DNA from: Clostridia bacterium
GTDB taxonomy: Bacteria > Bacillota > Clostridia > Oscillospirales > Acutalibacteraceae
Assembly (NCBI GenBank): GCA_017403185.1
Contig: JAFQON010000048.1
Location: forward strand, 62,001 to 126,000
DNA: 64,000 bases
Reading direction: 5' to 3'
The position numbers and the translations under genes were made by a program. Each line of letters opens with the position of its first letter. Within the stretch, counting starts at the first letter, position 1. The notes under the pieces are model-generated. The model did no database searches, was not told the origin of the DNA, and worked only from the letters and a program-made list of their open reading frames with translations. Below are positions 7,492-14,853 of this stretch, piece after piece.

Positions 7492-9102
7492 ATGGAAGTG
7501 AACAAACAAAGAATAGCAGAGCTTGTTACAAGGCTGCAAAGCGGTGATGACTCTGCGTTCAAGGAGCTTTACGGGCTCACAAACGAAAGAGCATATTTTG
7601 TTGCTCTTGAATTTACAAAGAACAAGCAGGATGCTGAGGATATTCTGCAGGAAAGCTACATGAAGGCTCTTTCAAGAATAAAAGAGCTCGATAAACCCGA
7701 GAGCTTCTCAAGCTGGCTCAATCAGATTGTCGCCAACAAGAGCAAGGATTTTCTCAAAAAGAAAAAGCCCATGCTTTTTAACAGCGACGAAGAAGAAACA
7801 AATGTAACGGAGCTTTTGCCCGATGAAAATACCGAATTCAGCCCCGAGGATAATCTTGACCAATCCGAGCTGCAGAAAACGGTTATGGAAGTGCTTGATG
7901 AGCTGAGCGAAGAAAAGCGTGCCTGCGTGCTGATGATGTATTTTGAAGAGCTTAGCGTAGGCGAAATTGCAGAAACTCTTGAAATCCCCGAGGGTACGGT
8001 CAAAACAAGACTGTTCTCCGCCCGAAAGGATTTGAAGGATAAATTTGCCAAGAGGGGAATCACTTCGCTTTACAGCACGGCACCCATCGGAGTTGTTATT
8101 TGGGCAATGCGCAGAATGTCCGAAACGGTGTCAAAAACATTTGTCGGCAGCGGCGCATCGGCAAAGGTGCTTGCAGGTATTACCGTTGCAGGCACGGGCA
8201 CGGCGGCAAGTATTGCGGCGGGCACAACAGCGGCAACCACGGCTGCGACTGCAGCAACAGCAGCGGCAACCGCCACGGGAACGGCAACCGCCACGGGCGT
8301 TGCGGCAAAGATAGCAGCCTTAACGGTTGCGCAGAAGGTTATAGCGGGTGTTTCCGTGGCTGCAGTGGTTGCAGGCTCAACGGCGGGCGTTGTGACGGTG
8401 GTTAATAACAGAGATAAAAACGATGATGTTTCAAGCACCGCTTATACCGAGGAATACACCACGGCTCCGAGTTTTGAAACAACCCTTGCGGTTGAAGCGA
8501 TGGGCACGGTTGAGTTTTCGCAAACAACGGCTGTTACGGAATCTGAAGCTGTAGCCGGCGGCTCAACGACCAAGCCCCGAAGCACATCAGGCGGAAGAAC
8601 CACCTCAAGCGCAACAAAAACCACAACCAAATCCGCAACCCGCACCACAAAACCGACAACAACCAAGAAATCAATCACCACCCGAAAAGCGACTACCACT
8701 AAAAACGCTGCAACAACAAAAGTGACCACCACCAAAAAGCAAACAACAACCGAAAAAGAAACAACCACCAAAAAGGTTACAACAACCAAAGTTACCACAA
8801 CCAAAGCAACAACTACTGAAAAACAGACTGCTACGACCACCAAGGCAGCCACAACAACCACAACCAAAGCAACAACGGCTGCTCCCGCAACTGCGGTTGT
8901 TGATGTTCTTGACGGCAGCGGAGTTGTTGATACGCTGACATTTTCTGTTCCTGCGGGGACAAGCATGACCAAGAGCTATATCATAGGTCTTGTGGAATCC
9001 GAAGGATATACAATATCTAATTACGGTGTTTTCGGTATGAATGTTGATTTGGGCAGCACTGCCGAATCGGGAGAAACATACAGATTTGAAGCAGAGCTTT
9101 AA
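7492..9102 (+). CDS. ECF-like sigma factor with C-terminal membrane segment, Thr-rich stalk and terminal domain (sigma 2)
   Basis: This 536-residue paralogue of sigma 1 has the same plan: sigma-2 region (~12-90, DAEDILQESYMKALSRIKEL, then SWLNQIVANKSKDFLKKKKP), sigma-4 HTH (~130-190, LSVGEIAETLEIPEGTVKTR), a long Ala/Thr-rich segment, a likely membrane helix (KVIAGVSVAAVVAGSTAGVV, ~283-305) followed by charged residues, a Thr/Lys-rich stalk (~335-465) and a ~70-residue end domain sharing TAESGxxY with sigma 1. It is the third gene of the operon driven by the ECF-type promoter at 6075. That promoter recurs before LRR2, suggesting autoregulation plus control of LRR2. It could instead be a truncated-function sensor that no longer binds polymerase, although both sigma regions look intact. 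Confidence 0.85.
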   Translation: MEVNKQRIAELVTRLQSGDDSAFKELYGLTNERAYFVALEFTKNKQDAEDILQESYMKALSRIKELDKPESFSSWLNQIVANKSKDFLKKKKPMLFNSDEEETNVTELLPDENTEFSPEDNLDQSELQKTVMEVLDELSEEKRACVLMMYFEELSVGEIAETLEIPEGTVKTRLFSARKDLKDKFAKRGITSLYSTAPIGVVIWAMRRMSETVSKTFVGSGASAKVLAGITVAGTGTAASIAAGTTAATTAATAATAAATATGTATATGVAAKIAALTVAQKVIAGVSVAAVVAGSTAGVVTVVNNRDKNDDVSSTAYTEEYTTAPSFETTLAVEAMGTVEFSQTTAVTESEAVAGGSTTKPRSTSGGRTTSSATKTTTKSATRTTKPTTTKKSITTRKATTTKNAATTKVTTTKKQTTTEKETTTKKVTTTKVTTTKATTTEKQTATTTKAATTTTTKATTAAPATAVVDVLDGSGVVDTLTFSVPAGTSMTKSYIIGLVESEGYTISNYGVFGMNVDLGSTAESGETYRFEAEL

Positions 9103-9138
9103 AAGTTAAAAAATTTTTTGAAAAAGTTGAAATTTTAA

Positions 9139-9167
9139 TGAACCGTTTTCAGATTCCGGTCGTCTAA
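9139..9167 (+). promoter_or_regulatory. ECF-type promoter of the LRR2 gene
   Basis: TGAACC (9139-9144), 16 bases, CGTCTAA (9161-9167). It is identical to the site at 6075 in both boxes and in the nine bases after the -10, but the spacer differs. The gene starts about 42 bases past the expected +1, after AAAGGAGA. Confidence 0.7.
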
Positions 9168-9216
9168 TGGGTGAAAACGGATGAAAATCCAAAAAATTTA
9201 AAAGGAGACTTAAATC

Positions 9217-11538
9217 ATGGCAAAGAAAAATCTGTTCAAAAAAACACTGGCACTTGCCCTTGCTGCAGTGCTCACCTTCGGCGCAGCACCCCTTGCAGGT
9301 CTGTGTGCAATCGAGCTTCCCTCGCTCGGCTCGCTTACCGCAAGCGCAGCGGAGGAAACCGATTATCTGTACACAACAGCAGATAACCAAATAACAATCA
9401 CAGGTCATAACAATCCTGTCGGCAAATTGGCAATACCCGAAGCTATTAATGATTTGCCGGTAACAAAAATTTCTTCAGGTGCTTTCAATGGCTGTGAAAT
9501 GATTACATCGGTTTCAATTCCTTCAACTGTTTCGACAGTAGAATTAAATGCTTTTGCAAACTGTTCAAGCCTCACTACGGTGACATTTGATCCTCGTTCG
9601 GAAGATCAGATTTTGGAAATCGGAAGCTTTGCTTTCTCAAACTGCACATCACTTTCATCAATTAACCTTGAAGACTCAAATGTCTCAAGTATGGGTGGTA
9701 ATGTTTTCAGAGATTGCTCAGCACTTGAGAAAATCGTAATGCCTGACACACTTACAAATGTTGAAGGCGGCGTTTTCTATCGCTGCACAAGTCTCAGAGA
9801 TGTAACACTCAGTGAAAACATGACAGCATTGAACGACTTTGGCTTCAGACTTGAGGGCTTCTTTTACGGTTGCACTTCTCTTTCTGAAATAGAAATTCCC
9901 GCCAACATTACAACTATAGGCGATGATGCTTTCCGTGACAGTGGTATTCGTAAGGTCACTTTTGCCGAAAACAACAAATTAACAACTGTTTCGTCTTTGG
10001 CATTCTGTAATTCAAAGCTCCAGTCAATAACAATTCCTGCTACCGTTACTCTGATAGATTCACAGGCATTCCAGGATTGCAAAAATCTTTCTTCAGTGAC
10101 ATTCGAAAAGCGCAGTGAAGATCAGGTTCTGCAAATCGGCAGCCATGTTTTTTCAGGCTGTGCTGTTCTTTCATCAATAAACCTTGAAGACTCGAATGTT
10201 ATAAATATGGGCGGTAATGTTTTCAGAAATTGCTCAACGCTTGAGAAAATCGTAATGCCCGACACACTTATTAATGTTGACGGCGGTGTTTTCTATGGTT
10301 GCACAAACCTCAGGGATGTAACGCTCAGCAAAAACATGACAGCGTTGAATTGCTTTGGTGCACGATTGGAAGGATTCTTCTATGAATGTGAAAATCTTAC
10401 CGAAATAACAATTCCTGCAAATGTTAAAATTATTGATCATGATGCTTTTTGTGGCAGCGGTATTCAAAAAATTACTTTTGAAGAAAACAGTAAATTAACA
10501 ACAATTTCATCACAGGCTTTCTGTAATTCAAACCTTCAATCAATTATAATCCCTGCTACGGTTACTTCAATCGAAAGGATAGCTTTTCAGAACACAGATT
10601 TGGAATGGGTTGTTTTTGAGGGTAACAAAAATTTGGAAATTGCCAATCATGTGTTTGACGGTTGCTCAAATCTTACAGATGTCTACTATTCAGGTACAGA
10701 AGAAGAGTGGAACGAAATAATCATAAACGAAAACGGCAACGGTTATTTGTTAAATGCGGCAATGCACTTCAACTTTACAGGTGTACCTCAGGATAAGCTG
10801 AAAAACACCGAATACGGCGTAAGCGCATCTTTTGATTACGGCTGCTATGACGAGGATGTTGAGCTCAGCATCAAGCCCGTCTCAAAAGACCGTGAGCCCG
10901 GCGGTGTTTATATTCCCGATGATATGACTCTTGAAAGAGTAGGTTGCTTTGATATTTCAATTGTTAAAAAAGGCAGCGATGTTCCTGCAGAGAAAAAGAA
11001 TGACGGCATGGTAACAATCAGAATGCCCATCCCCGAAAAATTCAAGGGCCTGAAGGATTTCAGAATCATTCATTATCTCAAGAAGGGCGGATATGACAAT
11101 CTTTCAACCTCCGAAACAAACGAAAAGCTTAAGATTACCGTTGACGGTGATTACCTTGTGTTCAGCGTTTCCGAATTCAGCGATTTTGATGTTTTCACAC
11201 TTGTTCCCGCAGAAAACGATGAACCTTCAACACCTTCCGATAAAAAGGTTGTTTCTGTTTCAATTGCATCGCTTCCTTCAACCACTTCATATACATACAG
11301 AAGCGAAAATGTTGACCTTTCGGGCATGAAGTTAACCGTCAGATATTCCGACGGCACAATCGAAACCGTTACCGATACTTCAAAGATGAAGGTCAGCGGC
11401 TTTAACGGCAAAAAGCTCGGCGACCAGACAGTTACAGTTGAATATGAAGGCGCAACCGCAGAGTTTGAAGTTAATGTTTCATACGCATGGTGGCAGTGGA
11501 TTATCAGAATTCTTCTTCTCGGCTTCCTCTGGTATTAA
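9217..11538 (+). CDS. Secreted BspA-like leucine-rich-repeat protein (LRR2)
   Basis: The 773-residue product has a signal peptide ending in an AxA-like site (~1-45), then a run of BspA-type LRR_5 units (~55-510) with repeating AFxxCxxLxxVTIPxxVxxI patterns, a linker with a ZU5/death-like fold pattern similar to that in LRR1 (~515-665), one Ig-like domain (~675-750) and the tail WWQWIIRILLLGFLWY. The last ~90 residues are homologous to the end of LRR1. LRR1 has extra Big_2 and InlB repeats that are absent here. It lies 114 bases behind sigma 2 but has its own ECF-type promoter, so it is likely a main target of that factor. The cell-surface role (adhesion or sensing) is inferred from the family. 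Confidence 0.85.
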   Translation: MAKKNLFKKTLALALAAVLTFGAAPLAGLCAIELPSLGSLTASAAEETDYLYTTADNQITITGHNNPVGKLAIPEAINDLPVTKISSGAFNGCEMITSVSIPSTVSTVELNAFANCSSLTTVTFDPRSEDQILEIGSFAFSNCTSLSSINLEDSNVSSMGGNVFRDCSALEKIVMPDTLTNVEGGVFYRCTSLRDVTLSENMTALNDFGFRLEGFFYGCTSLSEIEIPANITTIGDDAFRDSGIRKVTFAENNKLTTVSSLAFCNSKLQSITIPATVTLIDSQAFQDCKNLSSVTFEKRSEDQVLQIGSHVFSGCAVLSSINLEDSNVINMGGNVFRNCSTLEKIVMPDTLINVDGGVFYGCTNLRDVTLSKNMTALNCFGARLEGFFYECENLTEITIPANVKIIDHDAFCGSGIQKITFEENSKLTTISSQAFCNSNLQSIIIPATVTSIERIAFQNTDLEWVVFEGNKNLEIANHVFDGCSNLTDVYYSGTEEEWNEIIINENGNGYLLNAAMHFNFTGVPQDKLKNTEYGVSASFDYGCYDEDVELSIKPVSKDREPGGVYIPDDMTLERVGCFDISIVKKGSDVPAEKKNDGMVTIRMPIPEKFKGLKDFRIIHYLKKGGYDNLSTSETNEKLKITVDGDYLVFSVSEFSDFDVFTLVPAENDEPSTPSDKKVVSVSIASLPSTTSYTYRSENVDLSGMKLTVRYSDGTIETVTDTSKMKVSGFNGKKLGDQTVTVEYEGATAEFEVNVSYAWWQWIIRILLLGFLWY
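9575..10605 (+). repeat. 516-bp segmental duplication within LRR2
   Basis: A block of about 172 codons is present twice in tandem. The landmark INLEDSNV is coded near 9660 and again near 10176, and GGNVF, LEKIVMPDTL and MTALN recur in the same order. The copies have diverged at many positions, so this duplication is older than the one in LRR1. Confidence 0.75.
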
Positions 11539-11596
11539 TTCAACCGAATAAACGGACATTTGAAATCATTGTTTTTTGAGGAGTTCACATAAAACC

Positions 11597-11623
11597 GAAA
11601 GCCCGTCATTGCGACGGGCTTTC
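11597..11623. terminator. Bidirectional terminator between LRR2 and the HD-domain gene
   Basis: GAAAGCCCGTC (11597-11607) and GACGGGCTTTC (11613-11623) form a perfect 11-bp stem. The converging genes end at 11538 and 11628. Short T-rich stretches lie on both sides. Confidence 0.8.
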
Positions 11624-11627
11624 AACT

Positions 11628-12068
11628 TTATAATTCATTTTTGCCAAGCAAAAACTCTTTGGCTCTTTTGTATTTTTCAAAACGCTGCAGCATCCGCTCA
11701 TCAATTGTTTCAAGGCGGTCGGGGTTGCTGTTGTGGGTGAGGTCTGCAAGCTTCACCTTCACGGCAATCGGATTGGTTTTGAGTGCTTTGATATAGTCAT
11801 CATACGGCACTCCGTCTGCGTGGGTCATAAGCGAGAGCGCTTCTATAACCTCTTCGGGGAAGCCTTCTTTTCTTAAATCATCAAGCGTTATTTCCGTATC
11901 CTCAACCACATCGTGAAGCAGTGCCGTGCAGGTTGAGTATTCGTCATCCATATGCGATGCGACCTCATAGGGATGATATACATATGGCATCCCGCTTTTG
12001 TCAACCTGCTCCTTATGAGCATTGAATGATATCACAAGCGCCTTCTTGGTTAATCCGGTATAAATCAT
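11628..12068 (-). CDS. HD-domain protein, small (p)ppGpp hydrolase (MESH1/SAH)-like
   Basis: The 146-residue single-domain HD protein has the metal-binding motifs of the RelA/SpoT hydrolase domain: HP in YVYHPYEVA, HD in LLHDVVEDT, and a later Asp in KLADLTHNSNPDR. The length fits stand-alone hydrolases that break down (p)ppGpp. No synthetase, TGS or ACT domain is present. The start codon overlaps the stop of the WYL regulator gene by 4 bases, so the two are translated together. Other HD phosphohydrolases of nucleotides remain possible. Confidence 0.75.
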   Translation of the reverse strand: MIYTGLTKKALVISFNAHKEQVDKSGMPYVYHPYEVASHMDDEYSTCTALLHDVVEDTEITLDDLRKEGFPEEVIEALSLMTHADGVPYDDYIKALKTNPIAVKVKLADLTHNSNPDRLETIDERMLQRFEKYKRAKEFLLGKNEL

Positions 12069-13066
12069 GATTCAACACCTCTATTATATTTTTCTGAAAC
12101 GGATGCAGCCTGTTTTTTCATTTCTGTTCGCACTTCTTCGGGGGAGAGAATTTCGGCATCCGCACCGAAGCCGAATACCCATGCAAGAAAATGCTGGCTC
12201 ACAACCACGCTTACCGTAACAGTAAAATGTTCGTCACCGTCTTTTATTATTATCGAATCCCTTCCGAAGCGGTCAAGCACCGCACCGACAAGGTGGTTTG
12301 AGAAGCGAAGCTTAACCTTCTGCTCTTTGCCGCCGAACATTCCGAAAACGGTTTTGGTGTAGGATGACATATCAACATTTTCAAACTCTTCGTTACCCTC
12401 ACGCTCGTTGTCTGTCATGGATACCTTATACATTTTATCTACTCTGTAATGCTTCATTTTCTCTGCAGCAGAGTCCCACGCAAGCAAATAGTAGTTTTCG
12501 TCGTCCCAGATGAGGGCAAAAGGGCTGACCTCATAGAAAGCTCCGTCATGCCTGAATCTGCGTTCTTTTGTTACGGTGTATTCAAAATACTGATAGCGGA
12601 TTTTTCTGTTTTGAGTGATTGCATCGGAGATAACATCAACAGCGTAATAAATGCTCTCATTCATGCTCTTCACTCTGTTTGTGACGAACACCTGACGCTG
12701 CAGAAGCTGGCCGTCATAAACGCTTGCAAGCCCCTCTATCTTTTTGATAAGCTTGTATGTTTTATCCTGAGTAATGAATTTTGAGGACTGCACGCTGTCC
12801 ACAAGCAGCTTCAGTTCGGGCAGCTCAAAATCCCTCTCGCCGATGTAATATCCGCCGTTTTTGCCTTTAAGCTGAATTATGTCAAACCCGAAAAGTCTCA
12901 ATGACTCAATATCGTCATAAATACTTTTTCTCTCAGCCGAAATATTGTTTTTGGCAAGCTCTTCAATAATCTGCGCCGTGCTCACGGGATGCTCTTCGTC
13001 GGAATTCTGCATAAGAAATCTGAGCAGATAGAGAAGCTTGAGCTTCTGATTTGCCGATTTAGCCAT
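12065..13066 (-). CDS. WYL-domain transcriptional regulator
   Basis: The 333-residue protein has an N-terminal winged HTH (~1-70, STAQIIEELAKNNISAERKS), a WYL domain (~140-230, FYEVSPFALIWDDENYYLLAW) and a C-terminal WCX-like extension. WYL regulators sense ligands, often nucleic-acid or nucleotide related. The ATG at 13066 follows AAGGAG; the longer open frame upstream only overlaps the CDF gene. The promoter in front has a 14-bp palindrome in its spacer, suggesting autoregulation. It is cotranscribed with the HD-domain gene. Confidence 0.85.
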   Translation of the reverse strand: MAKSANQKLKLLYLLRFLMQNSDEEHPVSTAQIIEELAKNNISAERKSIYDDIESLRLFGFDIIQLKGKNGGYYIGERDFELPELKLLVDSVQSSKFITQDKTYKLIKKIEGLASVYDGQLLQRQVFVTNRVKSMNESIYYAVDVISDAITQNRKIRYQYFEYTVTKERRFRHDGAFYEVSPFALIWDDENYYLLAWDSAAEKMKHYRVDKMYKVSMTDNEREGNEEFENVDMSSYTKTVFGMFGGKEQKVKLRFSNHLVGAVLDRFGRDSIIIKDGDEHFTVTVSVVVSQHFLAWVFGFGADAEILSPEEVRTEMKKQAASVSEKYNRGVES

Positions 13067-13088
13067 GATACCAACTCCTTTTATCCTT

Positions 13089-13117
13089 ATTATACAGCAT
13101 TTGCTGTCCGATAACAA
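13089..13117 (-). promoter_or_regulatory. Sigma-A promoter of the WYL-HD operon with palindrome in the spacer
   Basis: On the minus strand, TTGTTA (13112-13117), a 17-base spacer and TATAAT (13089-13094). The spacer contains ACAGCAAATGCTGT (13094-13107), two 6-base arms around AA. An operator here would block polymerase directly. Confidence 0.7.
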
Positions 13118-13125
13118 GGACTTTT

Positions 13126-14046
13126 TCAATGACGGTGCCCGTGGCGGAGCCGATGATGGTGGTGATGGTGGCTGTGCCCGTGGTTTTCGCTGAATTCCGT
13201 GTGACATTGCTCATCACTGCATTTCTCGTTTTCTGCTTCAAGCTCAAGCGTTGCGTGAGCAATTCCGTGTTCCCTGAGCTCCTTGCGGATATCTGTTTTT
13301 ATCTGATAACCTGTCAAATCCGTTACAATGTGCATGGTTGCGTGGTGTGTGTTGCCGTCAATGCTCCTGATGTGTATGTGGTGAACATCTTTTACGCCGT
13401 CAATTTCCGCAATATGCTCTCTTATTTCGTCAATATCAATTCCGTCGGGCACTTTCTCGAGAAAAAGGTCAAGGACTTCCTTTAAGTTCATGATTGCATT
13501 CACAAAAATGAACAAAGAAACGCCTATGGAAATTATCGGGTCAATCAGAGCGAAATCCGTAAAACGCATCACAACCGCACCAATCAGCACAACTGCCCAG
13601 CCAAGCACATCCTCAAGCATATGCAGATTAACCGCTTTTTGGTTTAAAGAGTTGCCTTCACGGGTAAAAAATGCCGCAAATGAGTTAACCGTTACGCCTG
13701 CAACGGCAAAAATAATCATTCCGTTATAGTTGATTTCAGCGGGCTCTATGATTCGCATGGCTGCATTGTAAATTACCGCAGCTGAGCCGAATAAGAGGAT
13801 GAATGTTGTGATTATACTGCCGAGAACCGAATATCTTGCGTAGCCGTAGGTGTATTTGCCGTCGGGCTGTTTTCGACTCTTTTTTTCAAGAATAAGAGAT
13901 ATGCCTATGCTTGCGGCATCGCCTATATCATGAACTGAGTCGGAGAGAACGGCAACGCTGCCCGTGAAAACTCCGCCGATTAATTCAAATATAGAAAATG
14001 TCAGGTTCAGAATAAATGCAATCAGAATATTTTTTTCAGCTTTCAT
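13126..14046 (-). CDS. Cation diffusion facilitator (CDF) family metal exporter
   Basis: The 306-residue membrane transporter has about six helices over residues 1-200 and a cytoplasmic CDF C-terminal domain (~205-285). The metal-site motifs are HDIGD in helix II and HMLED in helix V, both HxxxD, which is typical of Zn/Co/Cd exporters. The last ~30 residues carry 12 His, a metal-binding tail. The ATG at 14046 follows AGGAGG; upstream in-frame codons lack a ribosome site and would overlap the promoter. It is divergent from a TetR-type regulator, with matching palindromes at both promoters, so metal- or stress-dependent repression is likely. Confidence 0.88.
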   Translation of the reverse strand: MKAEKNILIAFILNLTFSIFELIGGVFTGSVAVLSDSVHDIGDAASIGISLILEKKSRKQPDGKYTYGYARYSVLGSIITTFILLFGSAAVIYNAAMRIIEPAEINYNGMIIFAVAGVTVNSFAAFFTREGNSLNQKAVNLHMLEDVLGWAVVLIGAVVMRFTDFALIDPIISIGVSLFIFVNAIMNLKEVLDLFLEKVPDGIDIDEIREHIAEIDGVKDVHHIHIRSIDGNTHHATMHIVTDLTGYQIKTDIRKELREHGIAHATLELEAENEKCSDEQCHTEFSENHGHSHHHHHHRLRHGHRH

Positions 14047-14099
14047 AAAAAACCTCCTGTTGACTGTATTGGATTTATGCGGTACAATATATCCATTAG

Positions 14100-14114
14100 C
14101 GAACTTAGTGTTCG
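14100..14114. promoter_or_regulatory. Operator-like repeat at the CDF transcription start
   Basis: CGAAC-TTAGT-GTTCG (14100-14114) lies just downstream of the CDF promoter -10. It shares its CGAAC/GTTCG arms with the palindrome at 14168-14181. Confidence 0.55.
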
Positions 14115-14120
14115 GTATAT

Positions 14121-14148
14121 ATTGTATCAGGATGAAGTGTGAAATCAA
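14121..14148 (-). promoter_or_regulatory. Sigma-A promoter of the CDF gene
   Basis: On the minus strand, TTGATT (14143-14148), 16 bases, TACAAT (14121-14126). Confidence 0.6.
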
Positions 14149-14165
14149 CATACGATATCACGGCG

Positions 14166-14194
14166 TTGTTCGGTACCGAACAAAATTTTATAAA
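14166..14194 (+). promoter_or_regulatory. TetR-gene promoter with overlapping palindromic operator
   Basis: TTGTTC (14166-14171), 17 bases, TATAAA (14189-14194). The perfect 14-bp palindrome GTTCGGTACCGAAC (14168-14181) covers the -35 box, as expected for TetR-family autorepression. Confidence 0.6.
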
Positions 14195-14210
14195 TGTACG
14201 GAGAAAAAAT

Positions 14211-14762
14211 ATGGACAGAAGACAGAGAAAAACAAGAGAAGCGATATTCGGGGCGTTCGTTGAGCTTTTGTCAGAGAAGAATTTCGGGCAGATAACCGTC
14301 GGTGAGATAATTGAGCGTGCAGATGTGGGCAGAGCTACCTTTTACGCTCATTTTGAAACAAAGGATTATCTTCTTAAAGAGCTGTGTGAAGAGCTTTTTT
14401 GCCACATTTTTGATTCCGCAAGCAACCAAAATACCGCTCACAGGCATATTTTTGATTGTAATGCTCCCGATTCCGTGTTTCTCCACTTGTTTCAGCATTT
14501 GAAGAATAACGATAACAACATATCACGGCTTCTTTCGTGCCCAAACAACGAGCTTTTTTTGCAGTATTTCAAAAGCAATCTTCTGCAGCTTATCAAAAAT
14601 CAGAGCCCTTTATTTGACTCCGAAAAAAGCAGCAGGCTGCCCGAAAGCTTTTGGATAAATCATATTGCATCAACCTTTGTTGAAACCGTAAGGTGGTGGA
14701 TTGATAACGGCATGAAGGAGTCACCCGAAACCGTAACGGGATATTTCTTTTCGGTTGTTTAA
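14211..14762 (+). CDS. TetR/AcrR-family regulator
   Basis: The 183-residue protein has the TetR N-terminal HTH at ~5-50: RKTREAIFGAFVELLSEKNF, then ITVGEIIERADVGRATFYAHF and KDYLL. The rest is an all-helical ligand/dimer domain of the type seen in the PIP-related TetR subgroup. The ATG at 14211 follows ACGGAG; a longer frame upstream would overlap the operator. It is divergent from the CDF exporter and shares CGAAC/GTTCG operator arms with it, so it probably represses both genes. Confidence 0.85.
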   Translation: MDRRQRKTREAIFGAFVELLSEKNFGQITVGEIIERADVGRATFYAHFETKDYLLKELCEELFCHIFDSASNQNTAHRHIFDCNAPDSVFLHLFQHLKNNDNNISRLLSCPNNELFLQYFKSNLLQLIKNQSPLFDSEKSSRLPESFWINHIASTFVETVRWWIDNGMKESPETVTGYFFSVV

Positions 14763-14791
14763 CAAAATATCTATTATACATTTGTCAGCTA

Positions 14792-14820
14792 TTGACGAAA
14801 AAGTAAAATATTGTTATAAT
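14792..14820 (+). promoter_or_regulatory. Sigma-A promoter of glnA
   Basis: TTGACG (14792-14797), 17 bases, TATAAT (14815-14820). The start codon at 14854 follows AAAGGAGTG. Confidence 0.85.
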
Positions 14821-14853
14821 TCATCTGTATTTTAATAAAAGGAGTGTTCCTAA

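Noticed and set aside
12065-13207. Longer N-terminus for the WYL regulator
   Set aside because: The extra residues are Pro/Ser-rich, overlap the His codons of the CDF gene and lie upstream of a clear promoter and the AAGGAG site used by the ATG at 13066.
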